The notes beneath the pieces were generated by a model, which did not search any database, was not told the origin of the DNA, and saw nothing but the letters and a program-made list of their open reading frames with translations. DNA of 64,000 nucleotides from Sphingomonas sp. 8AM (GTDB taxonomy: Bacteria > Pseudomonadota > Alphaproteobacteria > Sphingomonadales > Sphingomonadaceae), in the NCBI RefSeq assembly GCF_902506455.1, contig NZ_LR733844.1, forward strand, positions 722,415 to 786,414. Reading direction: 5' to 3'. Below, piece after piece: positions 8,485 to 16,705 of the stretch. The translations under genes and the position numbers were made by a program. Within the stretch, counting starts at the first letter, position 1. Each line of letters begins with the position of its first letter.

Positions 8485-9720
8485 ATGGGGGATATCCGTA
8501 CCGAAGACACCGGCAGCACGCGGCGCTTTCGCGAGAAGCGTCAGGCGATCCTCGCCGCCGCCGCCGATGCGATCAACGAGCAGAGCGCGAAGGGGATGAC
8601 CTTTGCCGATGTCGCGCGCCGCGTCGGGCTGAACACGACCAGCGTGACCTATTATTTCAAACGCAAGGAGGATCTTGCCGCCGCCGCCTTCGAGCAGACG
8701 CTCGACAGCCTGATGGCGATGCTCGACGACGCCGCACGCGAGGCGACGCCAAGGGCGCGGGTCGCGCGGATGGTGACGCTCAACGTCGAGCGGCTGATGC
8801 GGATCGAGCGCGGCGAGGAACGCGCGCTGGCGGTGCTGTCCGACCTGCGCGCGATGGACGAGCCGATGCGCGCGACGTTGATGAACCGCTGGCGCGAGGT
8901 GTTCCGACGGACGCGCGCCCTTTGGGGCGGCGGGCTGTCGCGCGAGGCGACCGATCTGGCCGGCGCGCGCGCGCATGTGCTGCTGGAAAACATCTTCTGG
9001 CTGCCGTTGTGGCTACCGCGCTACGAGGTCGATCAATATCCGCGCGCGGCGGCGCGGCTGACGGCGTTGCTGCGTGACGGGCTGGCGGTGGAGGGCGCGG
9101 GCTGGAACCCGGCGGCGGTGGCGCTACCGCATGACGATCCGGTGCCGGGACGCGAGGCGTTCCTGCTCGCGGCGACGCGGCTCATCAACGAACTCGGCTA
9201 TCGCGGTGCGTCGGTGCAGCGGATCGCGTCGGAGCTGAACGTCACCAAGGGCAGCTTCTACCACCATCTCGATGCCAAGGACGATCTGGTCGTCGCCTGC
9301 TATCGCCGCAGCTTCGACACCATCGCGGCCGCGCAGCGGCTCGCCGACGAGCGTGGCGGTTCGTACTGGCAGCGGCTGTGCGACACAGTGGCGACGCTGG
9401 TGGCGGTGCAATTCTCCGAGCGCGAGTCGCTGCTTCGCACCACCGCGTTGAGCGGCTTGCCCGCGGGTGAGCGGCAACAGATGATCGATCGCTCGACGCG
9501 GATCGCGCGGCGCTTTGCGGGCACGATGATGGACGGAATCGCCGAGGGCACCGTACGCCCGGTCGACAGCCTGATCGCGTCGCAGGCGCTGATGGGGATG
9601 CTCAACGCCGCGTTCGACATGCGGAAATGGGCGTGGAGCATGGATCGCGACCGCGCGATCCGTTTCTATGCCTCGACGCTGATGTTCGGGATGTTCGACG
9701 ACCGCGCGCTGGTGGGCTGA
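8485..9720 (+). CDS. Tandem TetR/AcrR regulator with two DNA-binding domains
   Basis: This 411-residue protein contains two complete TetR N-terminal helix-turn-helix units in one chain. The first, residues about 12-60, includes MTFADVARRVGLNTTSVTYY. The second, about 220-265, includes GASVQRIASELNVTKGSFYH. Each is followed by a helical ligand-type region. Single TetR proteins are about 200 residues, so this is effectively a covalent dimer of non-identical halves. It is divergent from the acyl-CoA dehydrogenase operon and probably represses it in response to an acyl-CoA or similar ligand. The two HTH units differ enough that they may contact non-identical half-sites, consistent with the imperfect palindrome at 8419-8440. 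Confidence 0.88.
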   Translation: MGDIRTEDTGSTRRFREKRQAILAAAADAINEQSAKGMTFADVARRVGLNTTSVTYYFKRKEDLAAAAFEQTLDSLMAMLDDAAREATPRARVARMVTLNVERLMRIERGEERALAVLSDLRAMDEPMRATLMNRWREVFRRTRALWGGGLSREATDLAGARAHVLLENIFWLPLWLPRYEVDQYPRAAARLTALLRDGLAVEGAGWNPAAVALPHDDPVPGREAFLLAATRLINELGYRGASVQRIASELNVTKGSFYHHLDAKDDLVVACYRRSFDTIAAAQRLADERGGSYWQRLCDTVATLVAVQFSERESLLRTTALSGLPAGERQQMIDRSTRIARRFAGTMMDGIAEGTVRPVDSLIASQALMGMLNAAFDMRKWAWSMDRDRAIRFYASTLMFGMFDDRALVG

Positions 9721-9733
9721 TCATCACCGCTCC

Positions 9734-10561
9734 CTAGACCGGCGCTCCCAGCGCCCGAGTCCGCGCCATGATTGCCACCTGATTATGCGGGCCGCGGCGG
9801 CGGGTGAACTCGCGCACCGAACAGCCAAGGAACAGATGGCTGTCGCGCAGGAAATGCGACCGATCCCAGTAGCCAGCAGCCTCCAGCGCGGCCGGGCCGC
9901 CCTCGGGATCGGTCAATACGGTGGTCACCGCGCGCAGAAAGCGCGTGCGGCGCAGCAGCAGCTTGGGGGTGAAGCCAAAGTTGAAGCGCGTCATGGCGGC
10001 GAGCGCGCGTGGCGACATGTCCAGCGCCTCCGCCACGGCCTCTATCCGCGTCGTGGCCGGATCGCGCAGCAGCTCGCAAAGGATCTCGATCCGGGGATCG
10101 GCGGGCGGACGGCGGTCCAGCCGGGCCTCCAGCCACGCCTCGAATGCGGCGTCGAACGATTGCCCCGCCTCCAGCGCCTCGCGCAACATGTTCGCGCCCG
10201 CATCGATGTCGCCCAGCGCGATGACGCGGTTGGCGTAGCGCGAGACGTCGCCCCCGAAAATCTGCGCCCAGCCGAGCGGCAGCAATCCGACGCCGACCAG
10301 CTCGCCGCCATGACAGGTGAGATAGCCGGCGTAGCTGGTCGGACCGGTCAGCGCGACCGGCGGCATCGGATCGACCAGCCGGCTGCCGATCCTGAGCGAC
10401 CATGAAGGGCTGTTGCGCAGCGACACGCGGATCGTCGCAACACTCGGAAAAAAGGCGTCGCGCAACTCGCGCGTCGCGCAGATCGGTGCCGCAAAGCGAT
10501 GGTAGCCCGTAACGTAGCGCCTCAGCCGGTCCCCCGGCGGCACATAGCGCACATCGACCAT
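9734..10561 (-). CDS. AraC family transcriptional regulator
   Basis: This 275-residue protein has an N-terminal sensing domain with no assigned ligand and a C-terminal AraC-type DNA-binding domain at about residues 185-265. Within that, EAVAEALDMSPRALAAMTRF is the first helix-turn-helix. The GYWDRSHFLRDSHLFLGCSV segment corresponds to the second helix and the AraC signature, followed by REFTRRRG. I chose ATG 10561 over a TTG 42 bases upstream. The gene is convergent with the tandem TetR gene and divergent from the GST gene, which is the most obvious candidate target. Confidence 0.87.
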   Translation of the reverse strand: MVDVRYVPPGDRLRRYVTGYHRFAAPICATRELRDAFFPSVATIRVSLRNSPSWSLRIGSRLVDPMPPVALTGPTSYAGYLTCHGGELVGVGLLPLGWAQIFGGDVSRYANRVIALGDIDAGANMLREALEAGQSFDAAFEAWLEARLDRRPPADPRIEILCELLRDPATTRIEAVAEALDMSPRALAAMTRFNFGFTPKLLLRRTRFLRAVTTVLTDPEGGPAALEAAGYWDRSHFLRDSHLFLGCSVREFTRRRGPHNQVAIMARTRALGAPV

Positions 10562-10747
10562 CGCCGCCCCGTTGTCCTTCCCTGTCACGTCGCCCCCCAG
10601 CAACTTCTTGCGGCAGGTTCATAATCTTTTGTTACGTCGCTGCAAGCATCTGTCGCTTTCCAGCATCGTCGCGATGCGATTTCGGGAACGGACCGGAACG
10701 GCGGTGCGATCTGCTGCACATGTCCGTCGTAAGAGGAGGTGACCGCG

Positions 10748-11386
10748 ATGATTGACCTGCATTTCTGGCCGACGCCCAACGGATACAAGGTGTTGGTCTT
10801 CCTTGAGGAAGCCGGGCTTGAGCACGAGATCCACCCCGTCAATATCGGTGCGGGTGAGCAGTTCAGGCCCGAATTTCTCAAGATCGCCCCCAACAACCGG
10901 ATGCCGGCGATCGTCGATCACGCACCGACCGATGGCGGCGCGCCGATCAGCGTCTTCGAAAGCGGCGCTATCCTTCTCTATCTCGCGCACAAGGCCGGCT
11001 CCTTCGGCGGCCGCGATCCGCGCGCGCATGTCGACGTGCTGCAATGGCTGATGTGGCAGATGGGCGGTCTCGGCCCGATGCTGGGGCAGAACCATCACTT
11101 CACGCGCTTCGCCCCCGAGAAGGTGCCGTATGCGATCGACCGCTACGTCAAGGAGACCGCGCGGCTGTATGGCGTGCTCGACCGGCAATTGGCGGAGCGG
11201 TCGTTCGTCACCGGGGATGACTATACGATTGCTGACATGGCCTGTTACCCGTGGATCCTGCCGGAGGCTCAGGGGCAGCATCTGGCCGACTTCCCCAACG
11301 TCGCGCGCTGGCATGCGACGATCGCGGCGCGGCCGGCGGTTGTTCGCGCCTATGAGCGTGGCAAGCAGGTCGCGCCGCCGAAGTAA
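10748..11386 (+). CDS. Glutathione S-transferase (Ure2p/nu-like)
   Basis: This 212-residue GST has an N-terminal thioredoxin-like domain beginning IDLHFWPTPNGYKVLVFLEE, which is typical of the Ure2p-like/nu class (E. coli YfcG and YghU relatives). FESGAILLYLA is the glutathione gamma-glutamyl contact region. The all-helical C-terminal domain contains YTIADMACYPW, the conserved folding box. The AGAGGAGG site at 10732-10739 fits ATG 10748 well, and the GTG at 10739 overlaps that site, so I reject it. Likely activity is glutathione-dependent peroxide or disulfide reduction. The divergent neighbour is an AraC regulator. Confidence 0.92.
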   Translation: MIDLHFWPTPNGYKVLVFLEEAGLEHEIHPVNIGAGEQFRPEFLKIAPNNRMPAIVDHAPTDGGAPISVFESGAILLYLAHKAGSFGGRDPRAHVDVLQWLMWQMGGLGPMLGQNHHFTRFAPEKVPYAIDRYVKETARLYGVLDRQLAERSFVTGDDYTIADMACYPWILPEAQGQHLADFPNVARWHATIAARPAVVRAYERGKQVAPPK

Positions 11387-11450
11387 CCGCTTGCGCGGCG
11401 CTGATACAAGTCGCGACAGTTTCGCCCCATGCCCGACATTCCCGCGCGAC

Positions 11451-11479
11451 GCCCCGGCCGCATAACGCGCGGTCGGGGC
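11451..11479. other. GC-rich inverted repeat between GST and EF-hand genes
   Basis: Ten-base arms GCCCCGGCCG and CGGTCGGGGC pair with one mismatch around a nine-base loop. There is no following T run on either strand, so a classical intrinsic terminator is not shown. It may still end the GST transcript or fold in the EF-hand leader. Confidence 0.4.
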
Positions 11480-11513
11480 ATGGATCGCTCCTCGGGCATG
11501 AAGGGGAAAGACG

Positions 11514-11996
11514 ATGAAGACGTGGATCACTGCTGCCGCACTGGGGGCCGCGATGCTGGGCGGTCTGGGCGCCGCAAGCGTGCAGGCGCAGACTCCGCCC
11601 CCCGCGCCGATGCAGACCCCGGTCGGCGACGGCGATGGCGTGGTCACCCGCGATGAAGCCGCTGCGGACGCTGACCGACGGTTCGCGGCGATGGACACCA
11701 ACCACGACGGCAAACTGACCCGTGACGAACGGCGAGCGTGGCGCGAGCAGCGCCGCGCGCCGCCGCCACCCCGCGACGATGCGGGCCGCAATCGTCGAGC
11801 CGCCGACCAGACGCCGGCCGAGTTTCGCGACCGTGCGCTCAAGCGTTTCGACCGGATCGACACCAACCACGACGGGCGGATCGACGCCAATGAACGCGAG
11901 GCGATGATGATGCTGATGCGGTCGCGCCGGCTCGGCCATGATCGGCGGCAAGACGGGCAAATGCCGCCGCCCGCCCCCGCTGCGCCGGTCGGCTGA
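11514..11996 (+). CDS. Secreted EF-hand calcium-binding protein
   Basis: This 160-residue protein starts with a signal peptide (MKTWITAAALGAAMLGGLGA, cleavage after VQA) and has two canonical EF-hand loops, DTNHDGKLTRDE near residue 62 and DTNHDGRIDANE near residue 118. A degenerate third, GDGDGVVTRDEA, lies near residue 40. Proline- and arginine-rich linkers separate them. It is probably periplasmic and binds calcium. A two-component system follows 41 bases later in the same direction. That arrangement suggests the EF-hand protein either senses a signal for, or is controlled by, that system; both are inference. Confidence 0.87.
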   Translation: MKTWITAAALGAAMLGGLGAASVQAQTPPPAPMQTPVGDGDGVVTRDEAAADADRRFAAMDTNHDGKLTRDERRAWREQRRAPPPPRDDAGRNRRAADQTPAEFRDRALKRFDRIDTNHDGRIDANEREAMMMLMRSRRLGHDRRQDGQMPPPAPAAPVG

Positions 11997-12037
11997 GCCC
12001 TTTCCGCGTGGCGACGATTGTGTCAGGTGCCGTGACC

Positions 12038-12760
12038 ATGGGCGAAATGCCGCACCTCCTGCTGGTTGATGACGAGCGGTCGATCCGCGAGCCATTGGCC
12101 AGCTATCTGACGAAGCAGGGCTTTCGCGTCACCCAGGCGGGTGACGCGGAGGCGGCGCGCACCCGGCTGGCGGCTTATGCGATCGACCTGATCGTGCTCG
12201 ATATTATGATGCCGGGCGAGGACGGGCTGTCGCTGTGCCGGCACGTCCGGGCGAACGGTGAGACACCGGTGATCCTGCTGACCGCGAAGAGCGAGGAGAC
12301 CGACCGGATCGTCGGGCTGGAGATGGGTGCGGACGATTATGTCGTTAAGCCCTTCTCCCCGCGCGAGTTGGCCGCGCGGATCAAGACCGTGCTGCGGCGG
12401 ACCGCGGGCGGCGGCGGGATGCGGCACCATGCGCCGGAGAGTGGCTCCTACGCCTTTGCGGGCTGGGTGCTGAAGACCGGCGAGCGCGCGCTGGTCGACC
12501 GGGAAGGCGTTTCGGTGCCGCTGTCGACCGGAGAATACAACCTTCTTTTGGCGCTGGTGCAGCGTCCGCGACAGGTTTTGACGCGCGATCAGCTGCTCGA
12601 CCTGACGCAGGGACGCGAAGCGGCGGCATTCGACCGGGCCATCGACAATCAGGTCAGCCGGCTGCGTCGGAAGATCGAGCCCGACCCCAGGAACCCCGAG
12701 ATCATCAAGACGGTGTGGGGCGGCGGCTATGCGCTGTCGACGGACGTGACGCGGCTGTGA
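12038..12760 (+). CDS. OmpR-family response regulator
   Basis: This 240-residue regulator has a receiver domain with the acidic pair in LLVDDERSIRE, the phosphoacceptor aspartate in LIVLDIMMPGEDG and the conserved lysine in DDYVVKPFSP. A C-terminal winged helix (residues about 140-235) with DQLLDLTQGREAAAFDRAID and RRKIEPDPRNPEIIKTVWGG closes the protein. I favour ATG 12038; ATG 12047 and GTG 12008 are alternatives without better ribosome sites. Its stop overlaps the histidine kinase GTG start, so the two proteins form a cognate pair. Confidence 0.92.
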   Translation: MGEMPHLLLVDDERSIREPLASYLTKQGFRVTQAGDAEAARTRLAAYAIDLIVLDIMMPGEDGLSLCRHVRANGETPVILLTAKSEETDRIVGLEMGADDYVVKPFSPRELAARIKTVLRRTAGGGGMRHHAPESGSYAFAGWVLKTGERALVDREGVSVPLSTGEYNLLLALVQRPRQVLTRDQLLDLTQGREAAAFDRAIDNQVSRLRRKIEPDPRNPEIIKTVWGGGYALSTDVTRL

Positions 12761-14115
12761 AGCTGCGGATGCCCTGGCCGCGCAGCCTGGCGGGGCAGAT
12801 GGCGTTGCTAGTCGCGCTGGCGCTGTTCATGGCGCAGGCGATCAACCTCGCATTGCTGCTGCGCGAGCGCGGCGCGGTGCGGATGGCGCAGATCACACGC
12901 CCCGCCGCGTACCGGATCGCCGACGCGCTCGATCAGGAAGCCGCCGGGCGCCCGGTGGTCGCTGATCGGGGGCGCGTCAGACTGGTGCCGCAAAATCCGA
13001 TCACGCGCGCGATGATCGCGCAACCGGCGGTGGCGCGCGAATTGACGAGCCAGCTGGCAGACATGGGCGTGCGCGTCGCCGCAGTCGACGTCGCGATCGC
13101 CAAGCCCTGGCAATATCGCATTCCGCTCAGCCGTTTCGAGCGGCGGATGGCGATGCGGGCCGCGCAGGAGGACGGGCCACGCGATTCGATCGTGATCGCG
13201 GTGAGACGCACCGACGGGCGATGGATGGCGCTGGCGGGCGGGCTGCCGCGCGAGGATCTGCGACTGTTCTGGCGCCTGCTCGGACAGACGTTGATCCTGT
13301 ACGTCGTGGTGCTGGTGCCGGTATTGTGGGTGGCGCGGCGCATCTCGCGCCCGCTGCGCGAACTGGCGGCGGCGGCGCGCGGTTACTCACCCGCGGCAAA
13401 GCCGGAGCCGTTGGAGGAGAGCGGCCCGCCGGACGTCTGCGCGGTGATCGCGGCGTTCAACGCGCTGCGGCTGCGCGTGACCGCGATGCTGGACGAGAAG
13501 GACCGGATGCTCGGCGCGATCGGGCATGACCTGCGTACGCCGCTTGCCGCGCTGCGCGTGCGGATCGAGTCGGTCGAGGACGATCAGGACCGCGCGCGGA
13601 TGGCGGACACGATCGCGGAGATGAACCGCACGCTCGACGACATCCTGTCGTTGGCGCGGCTGGGGCGGCCGAGCGAGCCGGAGACCGAGGTCGATCTCGC
13701 CGCGCTGGTCGACGCGGTGGTCGAGGACTTCCGCGATCTCGGCGCGGCGGTGACGTTCGAGGAGGCCGAGCGGCTGCGGATGCGGTTGCGCCCGTCGCTG
13801 ATCCGGCGCGCGGTGCGCAATTTGATCGAGAATGCGGTGAAATATGCCGGCGCGGCGGAAGTGTCGCTGGCGTCGGACACGCGCATGGCGGCGATCATCG
13901 TCGCGGATCGCGGGCCGGGGATACCGCCCGAGCGGCTGGATCAGGTGTTCGATCCGTTCTTCCGGCTCGAGAGTTCGCGCAATCGCCATACCGGGGGGAT
14001 CGGGCTGGGGCTCGCGCTGTCGCGGGCGATCGTCGAGGAAGCCGGTGGACGGATCGTGCTGACCGCGCGTGACAGCGGCGGGCTGGTGGCGACGATTACG
14101 TTGCCGCGGGGGTAG
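12757..14115 (+). CDS. Sensor histidine kinase with HAMP domain
   Basis: This 452-residue membrane kinase has a first transmembrane helix at about residues 10-30, a periplasmic sensor region of about 130 residues without a recognised fold, and a second helix around 170-190 (LILYVVVLVPVLWVA). HAMP follows, then the phosphoacceptor box IGHDLRTPLAALR and an ATPase domain with NLIENAVKYA, DRGPGIPPE and GGIGLGLALSRA. The GTG start forms a GTGA overlap with the response regulator gene; ATG 12769 is an alternative. The preceding gene encodes a secreted calcium-binding protein, which makes calcium or envelope state a reasonable but untested signal. Confidence 0.92.
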   Translation: MKLRMPWPRSLAGQMALLVALALFMAQAINLALLLRERGAVRMAQITRPAAYRIADALDQEAAGRPVVADRGRVRLVPQNPITRAMIAQPAVARELTSQLADMGVRVAAVDVAIAKPWQYRIPLSRFERRMAMRAAQEDGPRDSIVIAVRRTDGRWMALAGGLPREDLRLFWRLLGQTLILYVVVLVPVLWVARRISRPLRELAAAARGYSPAAKPEPLEESGPPDVCAVIAAFNALRLRVTAMLDEKDRMLGAIGHDLRTPLAALRVRIESVEDDQDRARMADTIAEMNRTLDDILSLARLGRPSEPETEVDLAALVDAVVEDFRDLGAAVTFEEAERLRMRLRPSLIRRAVRNLIENAVKYAGAAEVSLASDTRMAAIIVADRGPGIPPERLDQVFDPFFRLESSRNRHTGGIGLGLALSRAIVEEAGGRIVLTARDSGGLVATITLPRG

Positions 14116-14125
14116 TGCTCTTACC

Positions 14126-14206
14126 GTCATCCCGGACTTGATCCGGGATCCCGCTACTCCCCACGGTGCGAGAAGAAGCGGGGCCCCGGATCAAGTCCGG
14201 GGCGAC
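14126..14206. repeat. Palindromic intergenic repeat, family B, copy 1
   Basis: The left arm GTCATCCCGGACTTGATCC and the right arm GGATCAAGTCCGGGGCGAC are near-perfect reverse complements around a short variable centre. Copies lie at 20655-20735 and 23622-23701. It begins 11 bases after the kinase stop. Confidence 0.87.
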
Positions 14207-14252
14207 GGCTTGGAAAAAGAGTTTGGACCCACTCCGCGATCGCGACAGGCCG

Positions 14253-14342
14253 CACCCCGGTGGAGGCCGGGGTCCAGTTGGGAAGGTGTTTCGTTGGTTA
14301 CCAACCTCTCCCACCTGGGCCCCGGCCTTCGTCGGGGTGACG
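14253..14342. repeat. Palindromic intergenic repeat, family C (single copy here)
   Basis: The arms CACCCCGGTGGAGGCCGGGG and CCCCGGCCTTCGTCGGGGTG pair imperfectly across the centre, and the inner segments CCAGTTGGGAAGGTG and CAACCTCTCCCACCTGG also pair in part. This resembles common alphaproteobacterial intergenic palindromes. With families A and B it fills the 360-base gap between the kinase gene and suhB, leaving no room for a gene. Confidence 0.7.
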
Positions 14343-14394
14343 GCTTAGAAGTGGCAGCGTTCTGATTTACTTACCGGCGGTCGGTCGCCCGGTC

Positions 14395-14469
14395 GTCATT
14401 GCGAGCGTAGCGAAGCAATCCAGGGCGTCCTGGTCCGGCTCTGGATTGCTTCGCTACGCTCGCAATGAC
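14395..14469. repeat. Palindromic intergenic repeat, family A, copy 2
   Basis: Nearly perfect palindrome with GTCATTGCGAGCGTAGCGAA on the left and TTCGCTACGCTCGCAATGAC on the right; the AGCAATCCAG and CTGGATTGCT parts pair inside. It ends 8 bases before the suhB-like stop. The copy at 17786 is almost identical. Confidence 0.9.
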
Positions 14470-14476
14470 GGAAAGG

Positions 14477-15289
14477 TCAGCGCAGCGCCTGCGCGACCAT
14501 CTTGTGCAGCTTGTTATGCAGCGCGTCGTTGGCGGCGAGGAACTCGTTGCGTTCGATCGCGCGGTCACCGCCGCGGAAGTCGGTGACGTAGCCGCCGGCT
14601 TCCTTGACCAGCAACATTCCGGCCGCGACGTCCCACAGCTTCAGGTCGCTTTCCCAATAGCCGTCGAACCGACCGGCCGCGACCCATGCGAGGTCGAGCG
14701 CCGCCGCGCCGAGCCGGCGGATGCCCGCGACCTGCGGCGCGACCGCGCCGAAGATGCGGGTCCATTGCACGAAATCGCCGTGGCCCATGAACGGAATGCC
14801 GGTCGCGATCAGCGCCTCGGACGTCTCGCGGCGCGACGACACGCGCAACCGCTGGTCCTGCAACCACGCGCCGCGACCCTTTTCGGCCCAGAAGCTCTCG
14901 TCGGTCAGCGGTTGATAGACGAGCGCGGTCGTGATCTCGCGCTTGCCGTTCGGCATCGGCTCCTCGACGGCGATCGAGATGCAGAAATGCGGAATGCCGT
15001 GGAGGAAGTTCGACGTGCCATCGAGCGGATCGATGATGAAGCGCGGCTTGTTCGGATCGCCCTCGATCGTGCCGCCTTCTTCCATGACGAAGCCCCAGTC
15101 GGGGCGTGCCTTCGACAGTTCGTCGTACAGCGTGCGTTCGCAGCGCTGGTCGGCCTGGCTGACGAAATCGGCCGGGCCCTTGCGGCTGACCTGCAGGTGC
15201 TGGACCTCGTTGAAGTCACGGCGCAGCCGCGGTGCGGCCTTGCGCGCCGCGCGTTCGATGACGGTGAACAGACCGGAATGGGATGGCAT
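14477..15289 (-). CDS. suhB: Inositol monophosphatase family protein
   Basis: This 270-residue Mg-dependent phosphatase carries the family motifs: MEEGG (metal ligand), IIDPLDGTSNFLHGIPHF (motif B) and LWDVAAGMLLVKEAGG (motif C). The bacterial SuhB group acts on inositol-1-phosphate and in E. coli also takes part in rRNA antitermination. The start at 15289 (MPSHSGLFTVIERAARKAA) matches the family N-terminus; the longer reading runs through the intergenic repeat. It is downstream of efp on the same strand but separated by a structured 180-base element, so co-transcription is uncertain. Confidence 0.92.
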   Translation of the reverse strand: MPSHSGLFTVIERAARKAAPRLRRDFNEVQHLQVSRKGPADFVSQADQRCERTLYDELSKARPDWGFVMEEGGTIEGDPNKPRFIIDPLDGTSNFLHGIPHFCISIAVEEPMPNGKREITTALVYQPLTDESFWAEKGRGAWLQDQRLRVSSRRETSEALIATGIPFMGHGDFVQWTRIFGAVAPQVAGIRRLGAAALDLAWVAAGRFDGYWESDLKLWDVAAGMLLVKEAGGYVTDFRGGDRAIERNEFLAANDALHNKLHKMVAQALR

Positions 15290-15302
15290 TTGTCTAACTC
15301 CC

Positions 15303-15481
15303 CCCTCCCTTTCAGGGAGGGACAATCGGGTCGAAATGCCCCCGGCATTTCTAATCCATGCGGGGCATGGATTACCCGATGATGGATGGGTACAGTCCGG
15401 GTGGTACGGTTTCCGCTTCGGGTGCGGCTGCCGTATCGCGAGCACGCCACCCACCCCCGGCCCCTCCCTAAAAGGGAGGGG
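15303..15481. repeat. Multi-hairpin intergenic element between efp and suhB
   Basis: Nearly the whole gap can fold. The hairpin CCCTCCC/GGGAGGG (15303-15321) opens it and CCCCTCCC/GGGAGGGG (15461-15481) closes it. Between them, ATCGGGT (15325-15331) pairs with ACCCGAT (15374-15380) and encloses two perfect hairpins, AAATGCC/GGCATTT (15334-15350) and AATCCATGC/GCATGGATT (15353-15373). That makes a three-way junction. A further stem GGGTGG/CCACCC (15399-15404 with 15447-15452) encloses TACGG/CCGTA plus CCGC/GCGG. The bounding hairpins give it the look of a small mobile repeat; a structured RNA is the alternative. Confidence 0.6.
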
Positions 15482-15489
15482 GGATAAGA

Positions 15490-16053
15490 TCAGTCTGCGC
15501 GCCGGACGTAGGTCTGCTCGTATACATCGACGACGATCCGCACGCCGCTGGCGATATGCGGCGGCACCATCACGCGCACGCCATTGTCGAGGATCGCAGG
15601 CTTGTAGCTCGACGAGGCGGTCTGCCCCTTCACCACGGCATCGGCCTCGACGATCGTCGCCTCGATCGTGTCGGGCAGCTGGACGCTGATCGGCTCTTCG
15701 TCATGCAATTCCATGACGACATCCATGCCGTCCTGCAAAAAGGCGGCGGCGTCGCCGAGCAGGTCGCGCGGCAGCGTCACCTGATCGTAGGTTTCCTTGT
15801 CCATGAAGACCAGCCCGTCGCCCTCGGCGAACAGGAACTGGAAGTCCTTGGTGTCGAGGCGGACGCGCTCGACCGTCTCGGCGGAGCGGAAGCGGACGTT
15901 GTTCTTGCGGCCGTCGCGCAGGTTCTTCAGCTCGACCTGCATGTACGCGCCGCCCTTGCCGGGCTGCGTGTGCTGGATCTTGACCGCGCGCCAGATGCCG
16001 CCTTCGTACTCGATGATGTTGCCGGGACGGATGTCCACGCCGCTGATCTTCAT
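15490..16053 (-). CDS. efp: Elongation factor P
   Basis: This 187-residue protein relieves ribosome stalling at polyproline stretches. It matches EF-P over its full length: the N-terminal KOW-like domain, the PGKGGAY loop whose Lys33 is the tip residue modified in many bacteria, and the two OB domains ending [18 protein letters not shown]. The C-terminal OB domain contains [17 protein letters not shown], the EF-P signature. No modification enzyme gene (epmA, epmB or earP) is visible nearby. Confidence 0.97.
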   Translation of the reverse strand: MKISGVDIRPGNIIEYEGGIWRAVKIQHTQPGKGGAYMQVELKNLRDGRKNNVRFRSAETVERVRLDTKDFQFLFAEGDGLVFMDKETYDQVTLPRDLLGDAAAFLQDGMDVVMELHDEEPISVQLPDTIEATIVEADAVVKGQTASSSYKPAILDNGVRVMVPPHIASGVRIVVDVYEQTYVRRAD

Positions 16054-16119
16054 GGGGCTTCGCCTGTGTAAAAAGAGCCGCGGCGCCGGCGGTGGTCCGC
16101 GGGCGCCGATGGCGGCGAC

Positions 16120-16704
16120 TTAACGAATGGCGCGCGTTTCGGCAAGAAGCGGAAAGGGATCGACGGGCTCGCCTTCCGACCAGCCCTGTGCCGGCGTGGT
16201 GCGCAAGACCGAGAAATGGAGGTGCGGCGCGGCGGCATCGGCGTTGCCGGTCGCGCCGACCGTCGCGATCGGCTCGCCTCTGCGCACGACCTGCCCTTCG
16301 GTCAGGCCAGCGCGATAGCCGTCGAGGTGCGCGTAATAATATATGGTCGCGCCGTCAGTCGAGCGAACGTAGATCGTACGGCCGCCCGCCGCGCTGTCGA
16401 ACAATTTGTCGATGCGCCCGTCGGCGGCCGCGAGCACCGGGGTGCCGCGTGGCGCCATGATGTCGATCGCCTCGTGATGGCGCGCGCCGCCGTCGCGCGG
16501 CTGGCCGAAGGTGTCGACCAGGGCGTCGCGCGTCACCCCTGCCACCGGGACCAGCAGGCGTCCGCCCGGCGTGGCCGGCGGTGGCGAGGCCGGCAACGAC
16601 GTCGGCGTGGCGACTGGCGCGCGCGAACCGATCGACACCATCGACGCGAAGCCGGCGCCGAGCAGCAGGATGATCGCGAGGATCGACCAGCCGAGCTTCG
16701 TCAT
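16120..16704 (-). CDS. M23 family metallopeptidase (LytM-type), membrane anchored
   Basis: This 194-residue protein has an N-terminal transmembrane or signal-anchor segment (residues 5-25), a proline-rich linker, and a LytM domain from about residue 50. The zinc ligands are visible as HHEAIDI (HxxxD), and in the PHLHF box (HxH) near residue 163, with the YYYAHLDGY strand between. It likely cleaves peptidoglycan cross-bridges in the periplasm, or acts as a regulator of such enzymes. It starts one base after the L,D-transpeptidase stop, so the two wall enzymes are co-transcribed. Confidence 0.9.
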   Translation of the reverse strand: MTKLGWSILAIILLLGAGFASMVSIGSRAPVATPTSLPASPPPATPGGRLLVPVAGVTRDALVDTFGQPRDGGARHHEAIDIMAPRGTPVLAAADGRIDKLFDSAAGGRTIYVRSTDGATIYYYAHLDGYRAGLTEGQVVRRGEPIATVGATGNADAAAPHLHFSVLRTTPAQGWSEGEPVDPFPLLAETRAIR

Positions 16705-16705
16705 G

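Noticed and set aside
14116..14476. CRISPR-like repeated palindromes
   Set aside because: The repeats are of different families, not regularly spaced and each is itself a palindrome; no cas gene is present.
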